From an uncultured Bacteroides sp. (GTDB lineage: Bacteria > Bacteroidota > Bacteroidia > Bacteroidales > Bacteroidaceae): a stretch of 64,000 nucleotides of DNA. The DNA is taken from assembly GCF_959029255.1 (NCBI RefSeq), contig NZ_CAUFUE010000010.1, positions 1 to 64,000 on the forward strand, read 5' to 3'. Shown piece by piece: positions 15,847 to 24,554 of this stretch. The position numbers and the translations under genes were made by a program. The notes under the pieces were generated by a model that saw only the letters and a list, made by a program, of their open reading frames with translations, ran no database searches and was not told the DNA's origin. The number at the start of each line of letters is the position of its first letter. The stretch's first letter is position 1.

Positions 15847-16215
15847 ATGGAGTTTAAGACCAATAAACCAATATACCAACAGATTGTCGACTTCTGTTTC
15901 AGCAAGATACTCACACATGAGTGGCGAGCGGAAGAGCGCGTTGTCTCCGTCAGGGAACTTTCCACGCAGCTTGCCGTCAACTCACGCACCGTGCTGAAAG
16001 CTTACGAGTATCTGCAAGCCGAAGATATCATCTATCCGGAACGGGGAATGGGATTTTACCTCTCCAAAGATGCGATGAAAAAGGTGATGAAGATACAGAA
16101 GAAAGAGTTTTTTGATAATCAACTGGCCGACACATTCCGCAGTATGGAATTACTTGGCATCGGTATAGAAGAAATAACAGAACGATATAACAAACTTAAA
16201 AAAGACGGTTCATGA
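15847..16215 (+). CDS. GntR-family transcriptional regulator, YtrA subfamily
   Basis: 122 residues. The winged helix-turn-helix covers about 8-72 (NKPIYQQIVDFCFSKILTHEW, VSVRELSTQLAVNSRTVLKAYEYLQAEDIIYPERGMGFYLS), and the short C-terminal tail (73-122) is the dimerisation part typical of YtrA, with no large ligand domain. It is encoded in the operon it probably controls, and the palindrome at 14216-14239 is the likely operator. Its TGA overlaps the ATG of the next small ORF. Confidence 0.93.
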   Translation: MEFKTNKPIYQQIVDFCFSKILTHEWRAEERVVSVRELSTQLAVNSRTVLKAYEYLQAEDIIYPERGMGFYLSKDAMKKVMKIQKKEFFDNQLADTFRSMELLGIGIEEITERYNKLKKDGS

Positions 16216-16325
16216 AGAGATACGCTAAGACTGCATTATGGATTACTTTCGGACTTCTCTTTGTACTTATTGTAGTCAAAGTTTTTGCACTGATGTACGA
16301 TATTAATTCCTTCTTGCAATCCTGA
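16212..16325 (+). CDS. Tiny membrane protein of the GntR-ABC operon, possibly frameshifted
   Basis: 37 residues starting MKRYAKTALWITFGLLFVLIVV, coupled to the GntR gene by an ATGA overlap. It has one strong membrane helix (9-28). Near the stop, a shift of one base into the next frame gives LAILTFIALTKKG and a stop at 16365, another hydrophobic helix ending in lysines, so the original protein may have had two helices and about 48 residues. A frameshift, sequencing error or true short form cannot be told apart here. The stretch to 16440 shows no other gene. Confidence 0.6.
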   Translation: MKRYAKTALWITFGLLFVLIVVKVFALMYDINSFLQS

Positions 16326-16440
16326 CTTTCATCGCACTGACGAAGAAAGGATAAACCACTGATTTATAAACCATAAAATCTTTCCTATCAGGGAGGAGTG
16401 GACTTTATGTCCCTAAACTGAAAGAAATCTACCAATACCA

Positions 16441-18777
16441 ATGGATATGAAAACAAAACTTTTTTTACTTCCGGCGCTCTTCTTCGTACTCAGTACGCAG
16501 GCGCAGAATATTTCCATCAAAGGCCGCGTTACGGATGCCTCGCAAGAGGCGATTATGGCAGCCAATGTGTCTCTATGGACAACGGACTCTACTCTGGTGA
16601 CCGGGGTGACTTCGGATGCGCAAGGAAAATTTACTCTCAATAAAATCAAGCAGGGCAATTACCGTCTGGATATCTCTTTCATCGGTTACCGGAATGAAGT
16701 GATTTTACTTAATCTGAATAAAAGTCTCGACCTGGGTGATGTGCAACTGGCGGAAGATGCCGTAAGTCTGGGTGAAGTCACCGTATCTGCCAGCAATATA
16801 GTGCAGCGGGTGGACCGCCAGATTATTCTGCCTACCGAAAATCAACTGAAACGCTCATTCGGCGCATACGATTTACTGAATAATCTGGGTATCTCGCGCC
16901 TGCAAGTAGATAAACTTAGCAACAGTATGAGTGTGAGTGGTGGTGGTGATGTACAAACCCGAATCAATGGCATCAAAGTAACAGAGAAAGAGTTGGCGGC
17001 TGTAAGAGCGAAAGATATATTGCGGGTGGAATTCATCGAAGACCCAGGCAAGCAATATGGGGACGAAGAATTAGGAGCGGTCGTCAATATCATTCTACGC
17101 CGCCGCGAAACGGGCGGGGTCGTAAACTTCCAGTTCTCCGACTCTCCCCACGTGTTATGGGGTGAAAACTTCCTGGCGGCAAAGTTCAACTATAAGAATT
17201 CCGAATGGGGTATCGACTACTTCAACAAGAACGGAAAGCGCCATGACCGGCTGGTATCTCACGAGACGTTCTATTTGGGTGACCGTACTATCGACCGGTT
17301 GAAAGAAGGTATACAGGACGAATCGCCTGCTCTCAACTTTACCAACAATCTGAACCTGACGTACAATCTCACAAAAACGGACAAGTATGTGTTCAACGCC
17401 ATCTTCCGCAACAACCTGTACAATGCTCCCTACGAGCAGCAACTGAACAAGATGTGGGCGGAAGGCAGCACAGAATATATTTATTCGTATGTACACAACC
17501 ATACATCCAGCTATTCTCCGGCACTCGACCTGTATTTTCAGTACCTACTGCCCCGCCAACAAAGTATCCAGTTGAACGTTACGGGTACGCTTATCCATAG
17601 CAAGAATAATCGTAAGTACAAGGAATATAAAGATGAGAATAATCCGGTGGCGGATATCCTGACCTTTGTAAATGGTGACAAACGCTCCATCATCGGTGAG
17701 GCCATCTACGAGAAGCGTTTCACAAACCTGCAATTAAGCGGGGGTGCACGCCATTACCAGATGCGCACAGAGAATGAATATACCGGTTCTAATCCCACAA
17801 CCTCCAAGATGGACCAGTCACAAAGTTCCGCATTCTTTGAGTTGCAAGGCAAAGTGAAGGATTTCAGCTATGCAGGTAGTGTGGGCATGACACGCGCATG
17901 GTTCAAGGAAGGGGATGAAGACCATACTTACTATACCTTCACTCCTACCCTGCGACTGAGCTATAATCTCAAAAAATGGGGTTTCCTGCGTTATCGCTTC
18001 AACATTAGCCCTGCCATCCCTTCACTCGGCTCGCTGACGGATGTGGAGCAAGCAATGGATACCATACAGATTGTACGGGGAAATCCGTTATTGAAAACTT
18101 ACCAGCAATTCACCAATTCATTGTCATACAGCTATTCCAAGAAGAAATTCAATCTCAATCTGAGTGTGCGCCATCAATATTATGACAATCCCATCATGGA
18201 AAGTGTATTCGTAGAGAACGGTAAGTTGATATTGATGGATGAAAACCAACGTTCATACCAGAACTTCAACGCAGAGTTGATGGTTGGTACGAATGGGGCG
18301 GACTTGTTCGGACTGAAGAATTTCCTCACGCTTTATGCAGCGATAGGCTGCAACCGTACTTGGTCGGAAGGGTTGAACTACAACCATACGTATAATGACT
18401 TCTACTATAACCTGATGATGGAGTTACAGTATAGAAGTTTCTCTTTAGGCGGGCAGTTCCGGAAGGTTCAGAATTATCTGTTCGGAGAAACGATTAAGAA
18501 AAGTGAGAACCAAATGGCACTCACAGCCATGTATACCAAACAGAACCTGCAAGTGGGATTCGGAGTGTTGTTTCCGTTTACCAACAATTATAAGGTGGGA
18601 AAAGAACGAATCAGTACAGTAGCCCCCTTCCGTTCGGAAACGTTTGTAAGAGAAACCGGGCAAATGTTTATACTCCGTGTAGGATATACATTTGAATTCG
18701 GCCGTAAACACAAGGCAGGGAATAAGGGCCTGAATAATAGTGATACGGATAGCGGTATCATCAATATGCAGAGATAA
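16441..18777 (+). CDS. Outer-membrane beta-barrel protein with carboxypeptidase-like N-terminal domain (OMP_b-brl_3 type)
   Basis: 778 residues. A signal peptide (MDMKTKLFLLPALFFVLSTQAQ) is followed by a carboxypeptidase regulatory-like domain (about 24-105: ISIKGRVTDASQEAI to SFIGYRNE), a plug-like region (VTVSASNIVQRVDRQIILPT, GGGDVQTRINGIKVTEKELAAVRAKDILRVEFIEDPG) and a barrel rich in alternating aromatic residues. This is the TonB-receptor-like family common in Bacteroidetes; no SusD partner is present, so a starch-utilisation type system is unlikely. ATG codons at 16441 and 16447 are both possible starts. Substrate unknown. Confidence 0.87.
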   Translation: MDMKTKLFLLPALFFVLSTQAQNISIKGRVTDASQEAIMAANVSLWTTDSTLVTGVTSDAQGKFTLNKIKQGNYRLDISFIGYRNEVILLNLNKSLDLGDVQLAEDAVSLGEVTVSASNIVQRVDRQIILPTENQLKRSFGAYDLLNNLGISRLQVDKLSNSMSVSGGGDVQTRINGIKVTEKELAAVRAKDILRVEFIEDPGKQYGDEELGAVVNIILRRRETGGVVNFQFSDSPHVLWGENFLAAKFNYKNSEWGIDYFNKNGKRHDRLVSHETFYLGDRTIDRLKEGIQDESPALNFTNNLNLTYNLTKTDKYVFNAIFRNNLYNAPYEQQLNKMWAEGSTEYIYSYVHNHTSSYSPALDLYFQYLLPRQQSIQLNVTGTLIHSKNNRKYKEYKDENNPVADILTFVNGDKRSIIGEAIYEKRFTNLQLSGGARHYQMRTENEYTGSNPTTSKMDQSQSSAFFELQGKVKDFSYAGSVGMTRAWFKEGDEDHTYYTFTPTLRLSYNLKKWGFLRYRFNISPAIPSLGSLTDVEQAMDTIQIVRGNPLLKTYQQFTNSLSYSYSKKKFNLNLSVRHQYYDNPIMESVFVENGKLILMDENQRSYQNFNAELMVGTNGADLFGLKNFLTLYAAIGCNRTWSEGLNYNHTYNDFYYNLMMELQYRSFSLGGQFRKVQNYLFGETIKKSENQMALTAMYTKQNLQVGFGVLFPFTNNYKVGKERISTVAPFRSETFVRETGQMFILRVGYTFEFGRKHKAGNKGLNNSDTDSGIINMQR

Positions 18778-18902
18778 ATGGAATTCTTATAGCTCCTTTC
18801 CGTGAGGAAAGGATGCCCAAGGGGAAAGATGGCAGAATTATACTTATTGCTTCATGCATAATTCATTAATTACCTGTCTGCCATCATCCCTGCGGGCTTT
18901 TT

Positions 18903-18933
18903 AAAGGCATCATTTCATATATCTGATGCCTTT
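18903..18933. terminator. Hairpin between convergent genes
   Basis: AAAGGCATCA (18903-18912) pairs perfectly with TGATGCCTTT (18924-18933) around an 11-base loop. It lies three bases from the 3' end of the nitroreductase gene and after the barrel-protein gene, so it can serve both strands. A weaker inverted repeat (GATGGCAGA, 18828-18836 with 18877-18885) precedes it. Confidence 0.5.
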
Positions 18934-18935
18934 AG

Positions 18936-19499
18936 TTATTTGATAATTGTTATTGTCCCTTCCGCCAATTTCTTTTCCTTTGCAAGGGCATCAGCAGGTG
19001 CATAGCCCAATGCCGCACAGCCGTAAACACGATGGTTTTCAGGAACTCCGAGCTCGGTCAGGTAAGCCCGCACATCAGGATCACCACAAGTCTGTCCCAA
19101 CTGGTTTATCCAGCAAGAACCGATACCGAGGGATTTGGCTGCAAGAAAGATATTCTCTAAAGCACAGGCACAATCCATAGACGCCCACCACTGTGTAGGT
19201 TCATTGGAAACAATGACAAGTGTAGGTGCATGATAGTAGCAACAATACGTCCGGCTATGACCACGTTCCTGTAAACGGGGTTCATCACTCTTGGCAAAAG
19301 CACCTTTTATTTTCTCGTTCAGCTTTGTCAGCACCTCTTTGTTCTGTATGGCAGTGAAGTGCCAGGTTTCCAAGTGCATCCCGTTGGGCGCGTATGCAGC
19401 CGCTTCCAGAATCAGGTTCAAATCTTCTGCGGAAACTTGTTGTTCCGTATAGACACGCACACTACGGCGTGACCGGATGTTTTCCAATACTTCATTCAT
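18936..19499 (-). CDS. Nitroreductase family protein
   Basis: 187 residues. NAD(P)H- and FMN-dependent nitroreductase fold: IRSRRSVRVYTEQQVSAEDLNLILEAAAYAPNG (9-41) holds the FMN phosphate-binding SRRSVR and the start of the catalytic half; the middle (DCACALENIFLAAKSLGIGSCWI) and the end (ALGYAPADALAKEK) are also typical. Natural substrates of these proteins are usually unknown. The gene starts five bases after the stop of the HpaII-like gene, so both are probably on one transcript. Confidence 0.92.
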   Translation of the reverse strand: MNEVLENIRSRRSVRVYTEQQVSAEDLNLILEAAAYAPNGMHLETWHFTAIQNKEVLTKLNEKIKGAFAKSDEPRLQERGHSRTYCCYYHAPTLVIVSNEPTQWWASMDCACALENIFLAAKSLGIGSCWINQLGQTCGDPDVRAYLTELGVPENHRVYGCAALGYAPADALAKEKKLAEGTITIIK

Positions 19500-19504
19500 A
19501 ATAC

Positions 19505-20629
19505 TTATCTTTTTATCAATCCAATCTTTACGTTCAGTTTGAAATAATAAACTCCGTTCTCACGTTCAAGAAAACCATATTTATCCTTGTCCACCGAGCT
19601 TTTTTCAAAACGGGTATTCTGATAGAGAAAATCAGCGAACGCCTGTCTTTCCGATTTATGGTAACAAAGGACTTCGCCATTACCATCTGTCAGAAACATA
19701 CCTTCAACTGCCGAATCCGTACCGTTGTAAATCTTGGCAGGACGCATGCCCAAGGCAAGGGCAAGCAGGAACTGCTTCATCTTAAACTCGTAAAAGCCGT
19801 GTTTGTTTATCAATTCGTCTTTTATCTTCAGGACGTTCATTTCCTTGATACGTTCGGTCAGTTCGCTAACGCGGGTGATGCCATCCAAATGCATAATACG
19901 TACCATTTCAGCCAACATCCGAGGAAAATGAAGGTCAATCATCAACAGATTGCAACGGAATACACGGTCGGCTACATCAGAATATTTCAATACACCGCCC
20001 AGACGCTCAATCATCAGCATGCGTTCGGCAACTTCCGTAGGCGATTCCGGCAGGGCATTCACTTTGTTGACGGTAGGCACGGCAAACTTGATGCCACTTT
20101 GTTCCAATTTCAAGTTGGCAGTACGTCCTCCGTCCAGCAAAGGGTTCATAGGAGCAAGACGGCAACGAACGCTGAAACCGGTTAATGGGGCTTCGGGATG
20201 CCAGAAGGCTACGGAGAAATCCGTACGGTCGTCTGTATTAGCCTCCAAGTCGTAGATATTGACAGCATCAAGAAAAGCTTCCAGACCTTCGGAGATTTCT
20301 ATTTCTTCACCGGAAACTGTTTTCAACGTATGGAAAATCAATGCTGCCGCATCACCAAAATCTTCACGGGGAAAACTTCTCTCCCCGTAGGTATTGGCGA
20401 TAAATGTCTTATTCTTGTCGAGCGTACCGGTAACTATACGCACTTCATCCTGTTTGATGTAATAACGGCGCGTACCGTCATGTTCTTCACGCTGTATCAT
20501 CGCGATGGGCCAGCGCTTTGTATCGTTTTTCACAGCTTGCGGCGTACCGAGCGATACCGCCCCGTCGGCAAGAAGGCGAAAAAAGGTGTAGAGTTCGCCC
20601 AACTCTTTTTTGGTTGCACTAAATGCCAT
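19505..20629 (-). CDS. HpaII-family restriction endonuclease homologue, no methylase nearby
   Basis: 374 residues, close to the length of HpaII. From memory the family pattern fits along the whole protein: KKELGELYTFFRLLADG (7-23), the core TGFSVRCRLAPMNPLLDGG (150-168), and a strong C-terminal match (GMRPAKIYNGT at 294-304, GEVLCYHKSERQAFADFLYQNTRFE, YGFLERENGVYYFKLNVKI). In the recalled HpaII core the corresponding residues are GFSIKS, so the Lys expected in a PD-(D/E)XK site would be Arg155 here, with Asp137 as the probable acid. No DNA methyltransferase is encoded in this window, and CCGG, the HpaII target, is common in it. So either protection comes from elsewhere, or the enzyme is inactive or has another job. 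It is flanked by YigZ-family and nitroreductase genes on the same strand. Confidence 0.78.
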   Translation of the reverse strand: MAFSATKKELGELYTFFRLLADGAVSLGTPQAVKNDTKRWPIAMIQREEHDGTRRYYIKQDEVRIVTGTLDKNKTFIANTYGERSFPREDFGDAAALIFHTLKTVSGEEIEISEGLEAFLDAVNIYDLEANTDDRTDFSVAFWHPEAPLTGFSVRCRLAPMNPLLDGGRTANLKLEQSGIKFAVPTVNKVNALPESPTEVAERMLMIERLGGVLKYSDVADRVFRCNLLMIDLHFPRMLAEMVRIMHLDGITRVSELTERIKEMNVLKIKDELINKHGFYEFKMKQFLLALALGMRPAKIYNGTDSAVEGMFLTDGNGEVLCYHKSERQAFADFLYQNTRFEKSSVDKDKYGFLERENGVYYFKLNVKIGLIKR

Positions 20630-20699
20630 ATATTTCCTCTATTTATGTTCCATTTCTACTTGACGCTATTATTCACTGTTCATATCAAACGTTGGTATT

Positions 20700-21299
20700 T
20701 CACCTATCAAAGCGCAATGTATCGACTTTCTCCAGTCGTGCCTGCAATTTCGGCATCATGGACCGGCGTATACGAAGTGTCATACGGCAATCCATATCAT
20801 AGGCTTGTTCAAGTATTTCCGGTTCTTCCTCTTTAACAATGCGCATTACATCGTTCATAAAAGGATACTCGAAAAGGACGGTTACAGTCTCGTCCACTGT
20901 CTTTTCAATGATGGCTGCAGCGGCAATAGCTTCCGCTGCAGCAGCCTTATAGGCCACAATCAGGCCACTTGTACCCAATTTTATTCCACCGAAATAACGA
21001 ACAACGATAATTAGTATATCCGTCAATTCGTTGGAGTTGATTTGTCCCAAAATGGGTTTCCCCGCTGTACCCGATGGTTCTCCGTTGTCATTCGCCCGGA
21101 AATCTTTCCGCTCATGTCCCAGCATGTAGGCATAACAGACATGGCGGGCATCATAGTATTTCTTCTGATAAGTTTCCAGATGCGCCTTCACTTCCTCTAC
21201 TGTACGCACAGGTAGGGCAATAGCGATAAATTTGCTACGCTTCTCTGTATAAATCCCTTCAGAAAGGGCGGTAATGGTTTTATACGTATCTTCACTCAT
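20700..21299 (-). CDS. YigZ/IMPACT-family protein (UPF0029)
   Basis: 199 residues. The IMPACT N-terminal domain is clear: SEGIYTEKRSKFIAIALPVRTVEEVKAHLETYQKKYYDARHVCYAYMLG, then NDNGEPSGTAGKPILGQINSNELTDILIIVVRYFGGIKLGTSGLI, the conserved DGEPSGTAG-like and RYFGGIKLG motifs. A DUF1949-like C-terminal domain follows. IMPACT proteins interact with translation or GCN1-type partners in eukaryotes; the bacterial function is uncertain. A TATCTTTG promoter box ends four bases before the ATG, so the mRNA would be leaderless or nearly so. Confidence 0.93.
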   Translation of the reverse strand: MSEDTYKTITALSEGIYTEKRSKFIAIALPVRTVEEVKAHLETYQKKYYDARHVCYAYMLGHERKDFRANDNGEPSGTAGKPILGQINSNELTDILIIVVRYFGGIKLGTSGLIVAYKAAAAEAIAAAAIIEKTVDETVTVLFEYPFMNDVMRIVKEEEPEILEQAYDMDCRMTLRIRRSMMPKLQARLEKVDTLRFDR

Positions 21300-21303
21300 G
21301 CTG

Positions 21304-21311
21304 CAAAGATA
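21304..21311 (-). promoter_or_regulatory. -7 box upstream of the YigZ-family gene
   Basis: TATCTTTG on the minus strand at 21311-21304, immediately before the ATG at 21299. No good -33 box was identified. It would place the transcript start at or inside the start codon region. Confidence 0.4.
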
Positions 21312-21373
21312 CGGATAATTTAATTTCTCCTCATAAAAATGGATGCGATGATTTTTTCCATGATTAATTTAAT

Positions 21374-21381
21374 TATATTTG
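21374..21381 (+). promoter_or_regulatory. -7 box of the small membrane protein / glycerate kinase genes
   Basis: TATATTTG on the plus strand, 27 bases before the TTG at 21408. Likely drives both the small membrane protein and glycerate kinase, which follows 21 bases after its stop. Confidence 0.45.
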
Positions 21382-21407
21382 CGAGAAGAAAAGAGTAAAG
21401 CGAGTGG

Positions 21408-21665
21408 TTGGGTCTATACATAGGGGGCATAGGTATACTGTGCTCATTGGTCATCACGGTTTTCGCAGCCAATGATATCCGGTATATCCTTCCTATGTCT
21501 GGTACTATCTTCTTCCTGCTACCGATATATGGTTTCCTCATTGTAGTATTTGCCCGTTTGCTTGCCGAACTATACAGAGCCTTGGCGGCCATTGCCAACA
21601 ATACCAAGAAAGAAGTAAAACAAGAAGAAAAACTAACAGGTATAGAAGAAACTGATATCCAATAA
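21408..21665 (+). CDS. Small two-helix membrane protein, unknown function
   Basis: About 85 residues with two membrane helices (IGGIGILCSLVITVFAA and MSGTIFFLLPIYGFLIVVFARLL) and a charged C-terminal tail rich in Lys and Glu (NNTKKEVKQEEKLTG). No family recognised. The only start in frame after the upstream stop (TAA at 21396) is TTG at 21408; there is no ATG before the first helix. In the neighbouring frame the codons just upstream read SKASGWVY, which would join smoothly to the first helix, so a small indel or mutated start is possible. It is probably co-transcribed with glycerate kinase. Confidence 0.6.
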   Translation: MGLYIGGIGILCSLVITVFAANDIRYILPMSGTIFFLLPIYGFLIVVFARLLAELYRALAAIANNTKKEVKQEEKLTGIEETDIQ

Positions 21666-21686
21666 TAAACAAAAGATTGAAAAAGA

Positions 21687-22892
21687 ATGTATAAGGTTGT
21701 CATCGCCATTGATGCCTTTAAAGGATGCCTATCCTCGGTAGAAGCAGAAAAAGCGGCCGCCGAGGGTATTCTTTCCGTATTTCCCGAATGTGACATTATC
21801 AGTCTGCCAGTGGCTGATGGCGGAGAGGGAATGTTGGAAGTACTGATTGCCGCTACTCAAGGAAAAAGTGTAATCGCCTATGCTCACGATCCGTTAATGG
21901 AACGGCGGAAAACCCGGTATGGCATTTCCGGTGACGGGCAAACGGCTTTCATTGAAATGGCAAATATCAGCGGATTGCCATTGGTAGCCGTAAAGCAACG
22001 CAATCCGATGCTGACAACAAGCTATGGAACAGGAGAACTGATTTTTGACGCATTGGAAAGGGGATGTCGGAACTTTATTATCGGTCTTGGGGGGAGTGCC
22101 ACCAATGATGCCGGTTTAGGTATGCTGCAAGCATTGGGTTTCCGGTTTCTGGATAAAGAGGGAAACGAATTGGGAAATATCACCGAAGATAATCCAACCA
22201 GCCCAACAGGAAGTGTGATAAATGGTATGTGCGGACAGTTGATGTCGGAAGTAGCATCTATCGACTTTTCATCAACCCACCCGGCTCTCAAAGAAAGCCA
22301 TTTCACGGCAGCATGTGATGTCAAAAATCCTTTCCACGGTCCCAATGGTGCCGCCTGCATTTTTGCTCCACAAAAGGGAGCTGATGAGGAAATGGTGCAA
22401 GAACTGGATAAAGGACTGGAACATCTTGCCAACATCATACGTAAAGAAACAGGGAGAGATATTTCTGCTTATCCCGGTGCAGGTGCAGCCGGCGGTATGG
22501 GTGGCGGTATGCTTGCGTTTCTCCGTGCCGAACTGAAACCCGGTATAGAGTTGCTGTTAAACGTCCTCAATTTTAAAGAGCAGATAAAAGGGGCAGACCT
22601 CATCATTACTGGAGAAGGAAAATCAGACCGGCAAACTCTCATGGGAAAAGTACCCTTCGGAATACTCCGGGAAGCTCAAAAACAGAAGATTCCGGTTATT
22701 CTATTGGCCGGAAGTGTGGAAAACTGCGGTTTATTGAGCCAAGCCGGATTTCAAGGAATATTCTCTATTACCCCCTCTCCCCTATCTTTAGAACAAGCCA
22801 TGAAACCTTCCTTTGCACGCAAGAATATAAAAAGGACTGTTGAGCAGATTTGCCGTATCCTGGCAATTAACGATGCAATTTGTAGTAAATAA
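21687..22892 (+). CDS. Glycerate kinase (GarK/GlxK family)
   Basis: 401 residues, slightly longer than the usual 380. It phosphorylates D-glycerate to a phosphoglycerate (2- or 3-phospho product depending on the subclass). Motifs: VVIAIDAFKGCLSSVEAEKAAAEG (4-27), LPVADGGEGMLEVL, FIIGLGGSATNDAGLGMLQALGF, GAGAAGGMGGGMLAFL and IITGEGKSDRQTLMGK. Substrate could come from hydroxypyruvate reduction (the dehydrogenase at 52873 is a candidate). Its 3' end overlaps the convergent MATE gene by 26 bases. Confidence 0.94.
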   Translation: MYKVVIAIDAFKGCLSSVEAEKAAAEGILSVFPECDIISLPVADGGEGMLEVLIAATQGKSVIAYAHDPLMERRKTRYGISGDGQTAFIEMANISGLPLVAVKQRNPMLTTSYGTGELIFDALERGCRNFIIGLGGSATNDAGLGMLQALGFRFLDKEGNELGNITEDNPTSPTGSVINGMCGQLMSEVASIDFSSTHPALKESHFTAACDVKNPFHGPNGAACIFAPQKGADEEMVQELDKGLEHLANIIRKETGRDISAYPGAGAAGGMGGGMLAFLRAELKPGIELLLNVLNFKEQIKGADLIITGEGKSDRQTLMGKVPFGILREAQKQKIPVILLAGSVENCGLLSQAGFQGIFSITPSPLSLEQAMKPSFARKNIKRTVEQICRILAINDAICSK

Positions 22893-24195
22893 TACCTATC
22901 AAATCCGCAAGAAGCCATCCGATAGGAATTGACCACCAAATACCAATTACTCCGATAGAGGGTATAGAGGCCAAAACATACGAGAGTACCACGCGTGTAC
23001 CTAAAGATAAAACTGTGAGTACCACAGACATCCCCGGCTTACGAATGGCACGGTAATAACCATATAACAGGAATAATATACCTATGCCGCAATAGAAAGC
23101 GCCTTCGATGCGAAGATAATCTACACCGACAGAAAGTATTTCCGTTTCACCGGGGCAGACAAATATCAGCATCAACGGTTCTGCAAATACAAATACAAGA
23201 ACAGATATGGCCAGTGAAAATACAACTGCCGTAATGAATGCGCTACGAACTCCCCTACGGATACGCTCATAACGCTTCGCTCCGAAATTCTGGGCAATGA
23301 AAGTAGAAAAAGCATTACCGAATTCCTGGACAGGCATATAGGCGAAAGAGTCAATTTTTACAGCAGCGGCAAAAGCTGCCATCACTGCCGTACCAAAACT
23401 ATTGACAAGTCCTTGTATCATCAGAATACCAAAATTCATCACCGATTGCTGAACACATGTAAGCATTGAAAAGGAAGTTATTTCTTTCAAACAGGTACGG
23501 TCAAAGTGCCTATCGGCAGGATGTAACCTCAATTCCGGACGTTTCATATAAGTATATGCCACAATTCCTAAAGCCGATACGCCTTGCGCAATGATTGTGG
23601 CAATGGCCGCGCCTTCTATACCCCAATCTAACCGTAGTATAAAAAATAAATCAAGCACGATATTCAATACGACCGATACGGCCAAAAACCAAAGGGGAGT
23701 CACTGAATCCCCCACGGCACGAAGCAACGCCGCATAGAAATTATAGATAAAAGTAAAAAAAATTCCCCAGAAGATTATCCAGAGATAATCGCGCATCATT
23801 CCATAAATATCTTCCGGTACTTGCAAAAGCCTGAGAATAGGATCGAGCCAGAAAAACGCGGCGATGTTAAGTACAAAAGTTACCGTTCCAATCAATACAA
23901 ACGAAACAAAGATACTACGGCGTAAAGCCGATTGATTTCCGGCCCCATATTGTAAAGAGAAAACCGTACCGCTTCCCATTGACAAACCCAGCAATACAGA
24001 AATCAAAAAAATCATCAGGGTATAGGCCGAACCGACAGCAGCCAGAGCATGGGCACCAATACATTGCCCTACAATCAGAGTATCCGCAATGTTATAGCAT
24101 TGTTGTAGAAACGCCCCTGCCATCATGGGCAGAGTAAAACGTAATAATGTGCTTGTTATACCTCCTTGCGTGAGGTCTCCTTGCCGAAGTTTCAA
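22867..24195 (-). CDS. MATE family efflux transporter
   Basis: 442 residues with twelve predicted membrane helices, starting MKLRQGDLTQGGITSTLLRFTLPMMAGAFLQQCYNIADTLIVGQCIG, a typical MATE N-terminal half; the second half repeats the pattern (PVQEFGNAFSTFIAQNFGAKRYERIRRGVRSAF). These are cation-coupled exporters of drugs or metabolites; the substrate is unknown. A TATCTTTG promoter box lies 35 bases upstream, so it has its own promoter although a gene group precedes it on the same strand. Confidence 0.93.
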   Translation of the reverse strand: MKLRQGDLTQGGITSTLLRFTLPMMAGAFLQQCYNIADTLIVGQCIGAHALAAVGSAYTLMIFLISVLLGLSMGSGTVFSLQYGAGNQSALRRSIFVSFVLIGTVTFVLNIAAFFWLDPILRLLQVPEDIYGMMRDYLWIIFWGIFFTFIYNFYAALLRAVGDSVTPLWFLAVSVVLNIVLDLFFILRLDWGIEGAAIATIIAQGVSALGIVAYTYMKRPELRLHPADRHFDRTCLKEITSFSMLTCVQQSVMNFGILMIQGLVNSFGTAVMAAFAAAVKIDSFAYMPVQEFGNAFSTFIAQNFGAKRYERIRRGVRSAFITAVVFSLAISVLVFVFAEPLMLIFVCPGETEILSVGVDYLRIEGAFYCGIGILFLLYGYYRAIRKPGMSVVLTVLSLGTRVVLSYVLASIPSIGVIGIWWSIPIGWLLADLIGIIYYKLHR

Positions 24196-24229
24196 TGCTG
24201 CTTATTTTGAAGTTTTCCAATTCTTTCGG

Positions 24230-24237
24230 CAAAGATA
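24230..24237 (-). promoter_or_regulatory. -7 box of the MATE gene
   Basis: TATCTTTG on the minus strand (24237-24230), leaving a leader of roughly 30 bases before the ATG at 24195. Confidence 0.45.
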
Positions 24238-24292
24238 CAAAACCCTTCAGTAATATGCTCCAATCTTCAACAAGAAATGTGGGATACAAAAA

Positions 24293-24313
24293 AGCAGAGG
24301 GTTATCCTCTGCT
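24293..24313 (-). terminator. Terminator overlapping the end of the 64-residue gene
   Basis: AGCAGAGG (24293-24300) pairs with CCTCTGCT (24306-24313), and the minus strand continues with TTTTTTG. The stop codon of the small gene (24304-24302) lies in the five-base loop. Confidence 0.7.
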
Positions 24314-24496
24314 CTCTAAACTATTTTTGTCAGGATTCAATATCTTAACGACCTGACGAACTTCTTTATTATTCGCTTTACTGTACAGTCCTATCTGCTG
24401 TCCGGGCACTGTTCCTTTCTCATTTATCAACGCCTCTTCCGACCGGAGAGTTGCTTCTTGAGCAGCATTCTCTTCATTCTTCTTCTTTGTATTCAT
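24302..24496 (-). CDS. Small hydrophilic protein, unknown function
   Basis: 64 residues, highly charged and without membrane segments (MNTKKKNEENAAQEATLRSEE to KEVRQVVKILNPDKNSLESRG). No family recognised. Support for a real gene: it follows the FKBP gene on the same strand after 58 bases, its stop sits inside the loop of a good terminator, and no overlapping gene competes. Nothing indicates its function. Confidence 0.5.
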   Translation of the reverse strand: MNTKKKNEENAAQEATLRSEEALINEKGTVPGQQIGLYSKANNKEVRQVVKILNPDKNSLESRG

Positions 24497-24554
24497 ACCT
24501 ACTGAGTTTTAGTGACTGGTATCCTAACAACAGAGAATGAGAGATTGTTCACGT

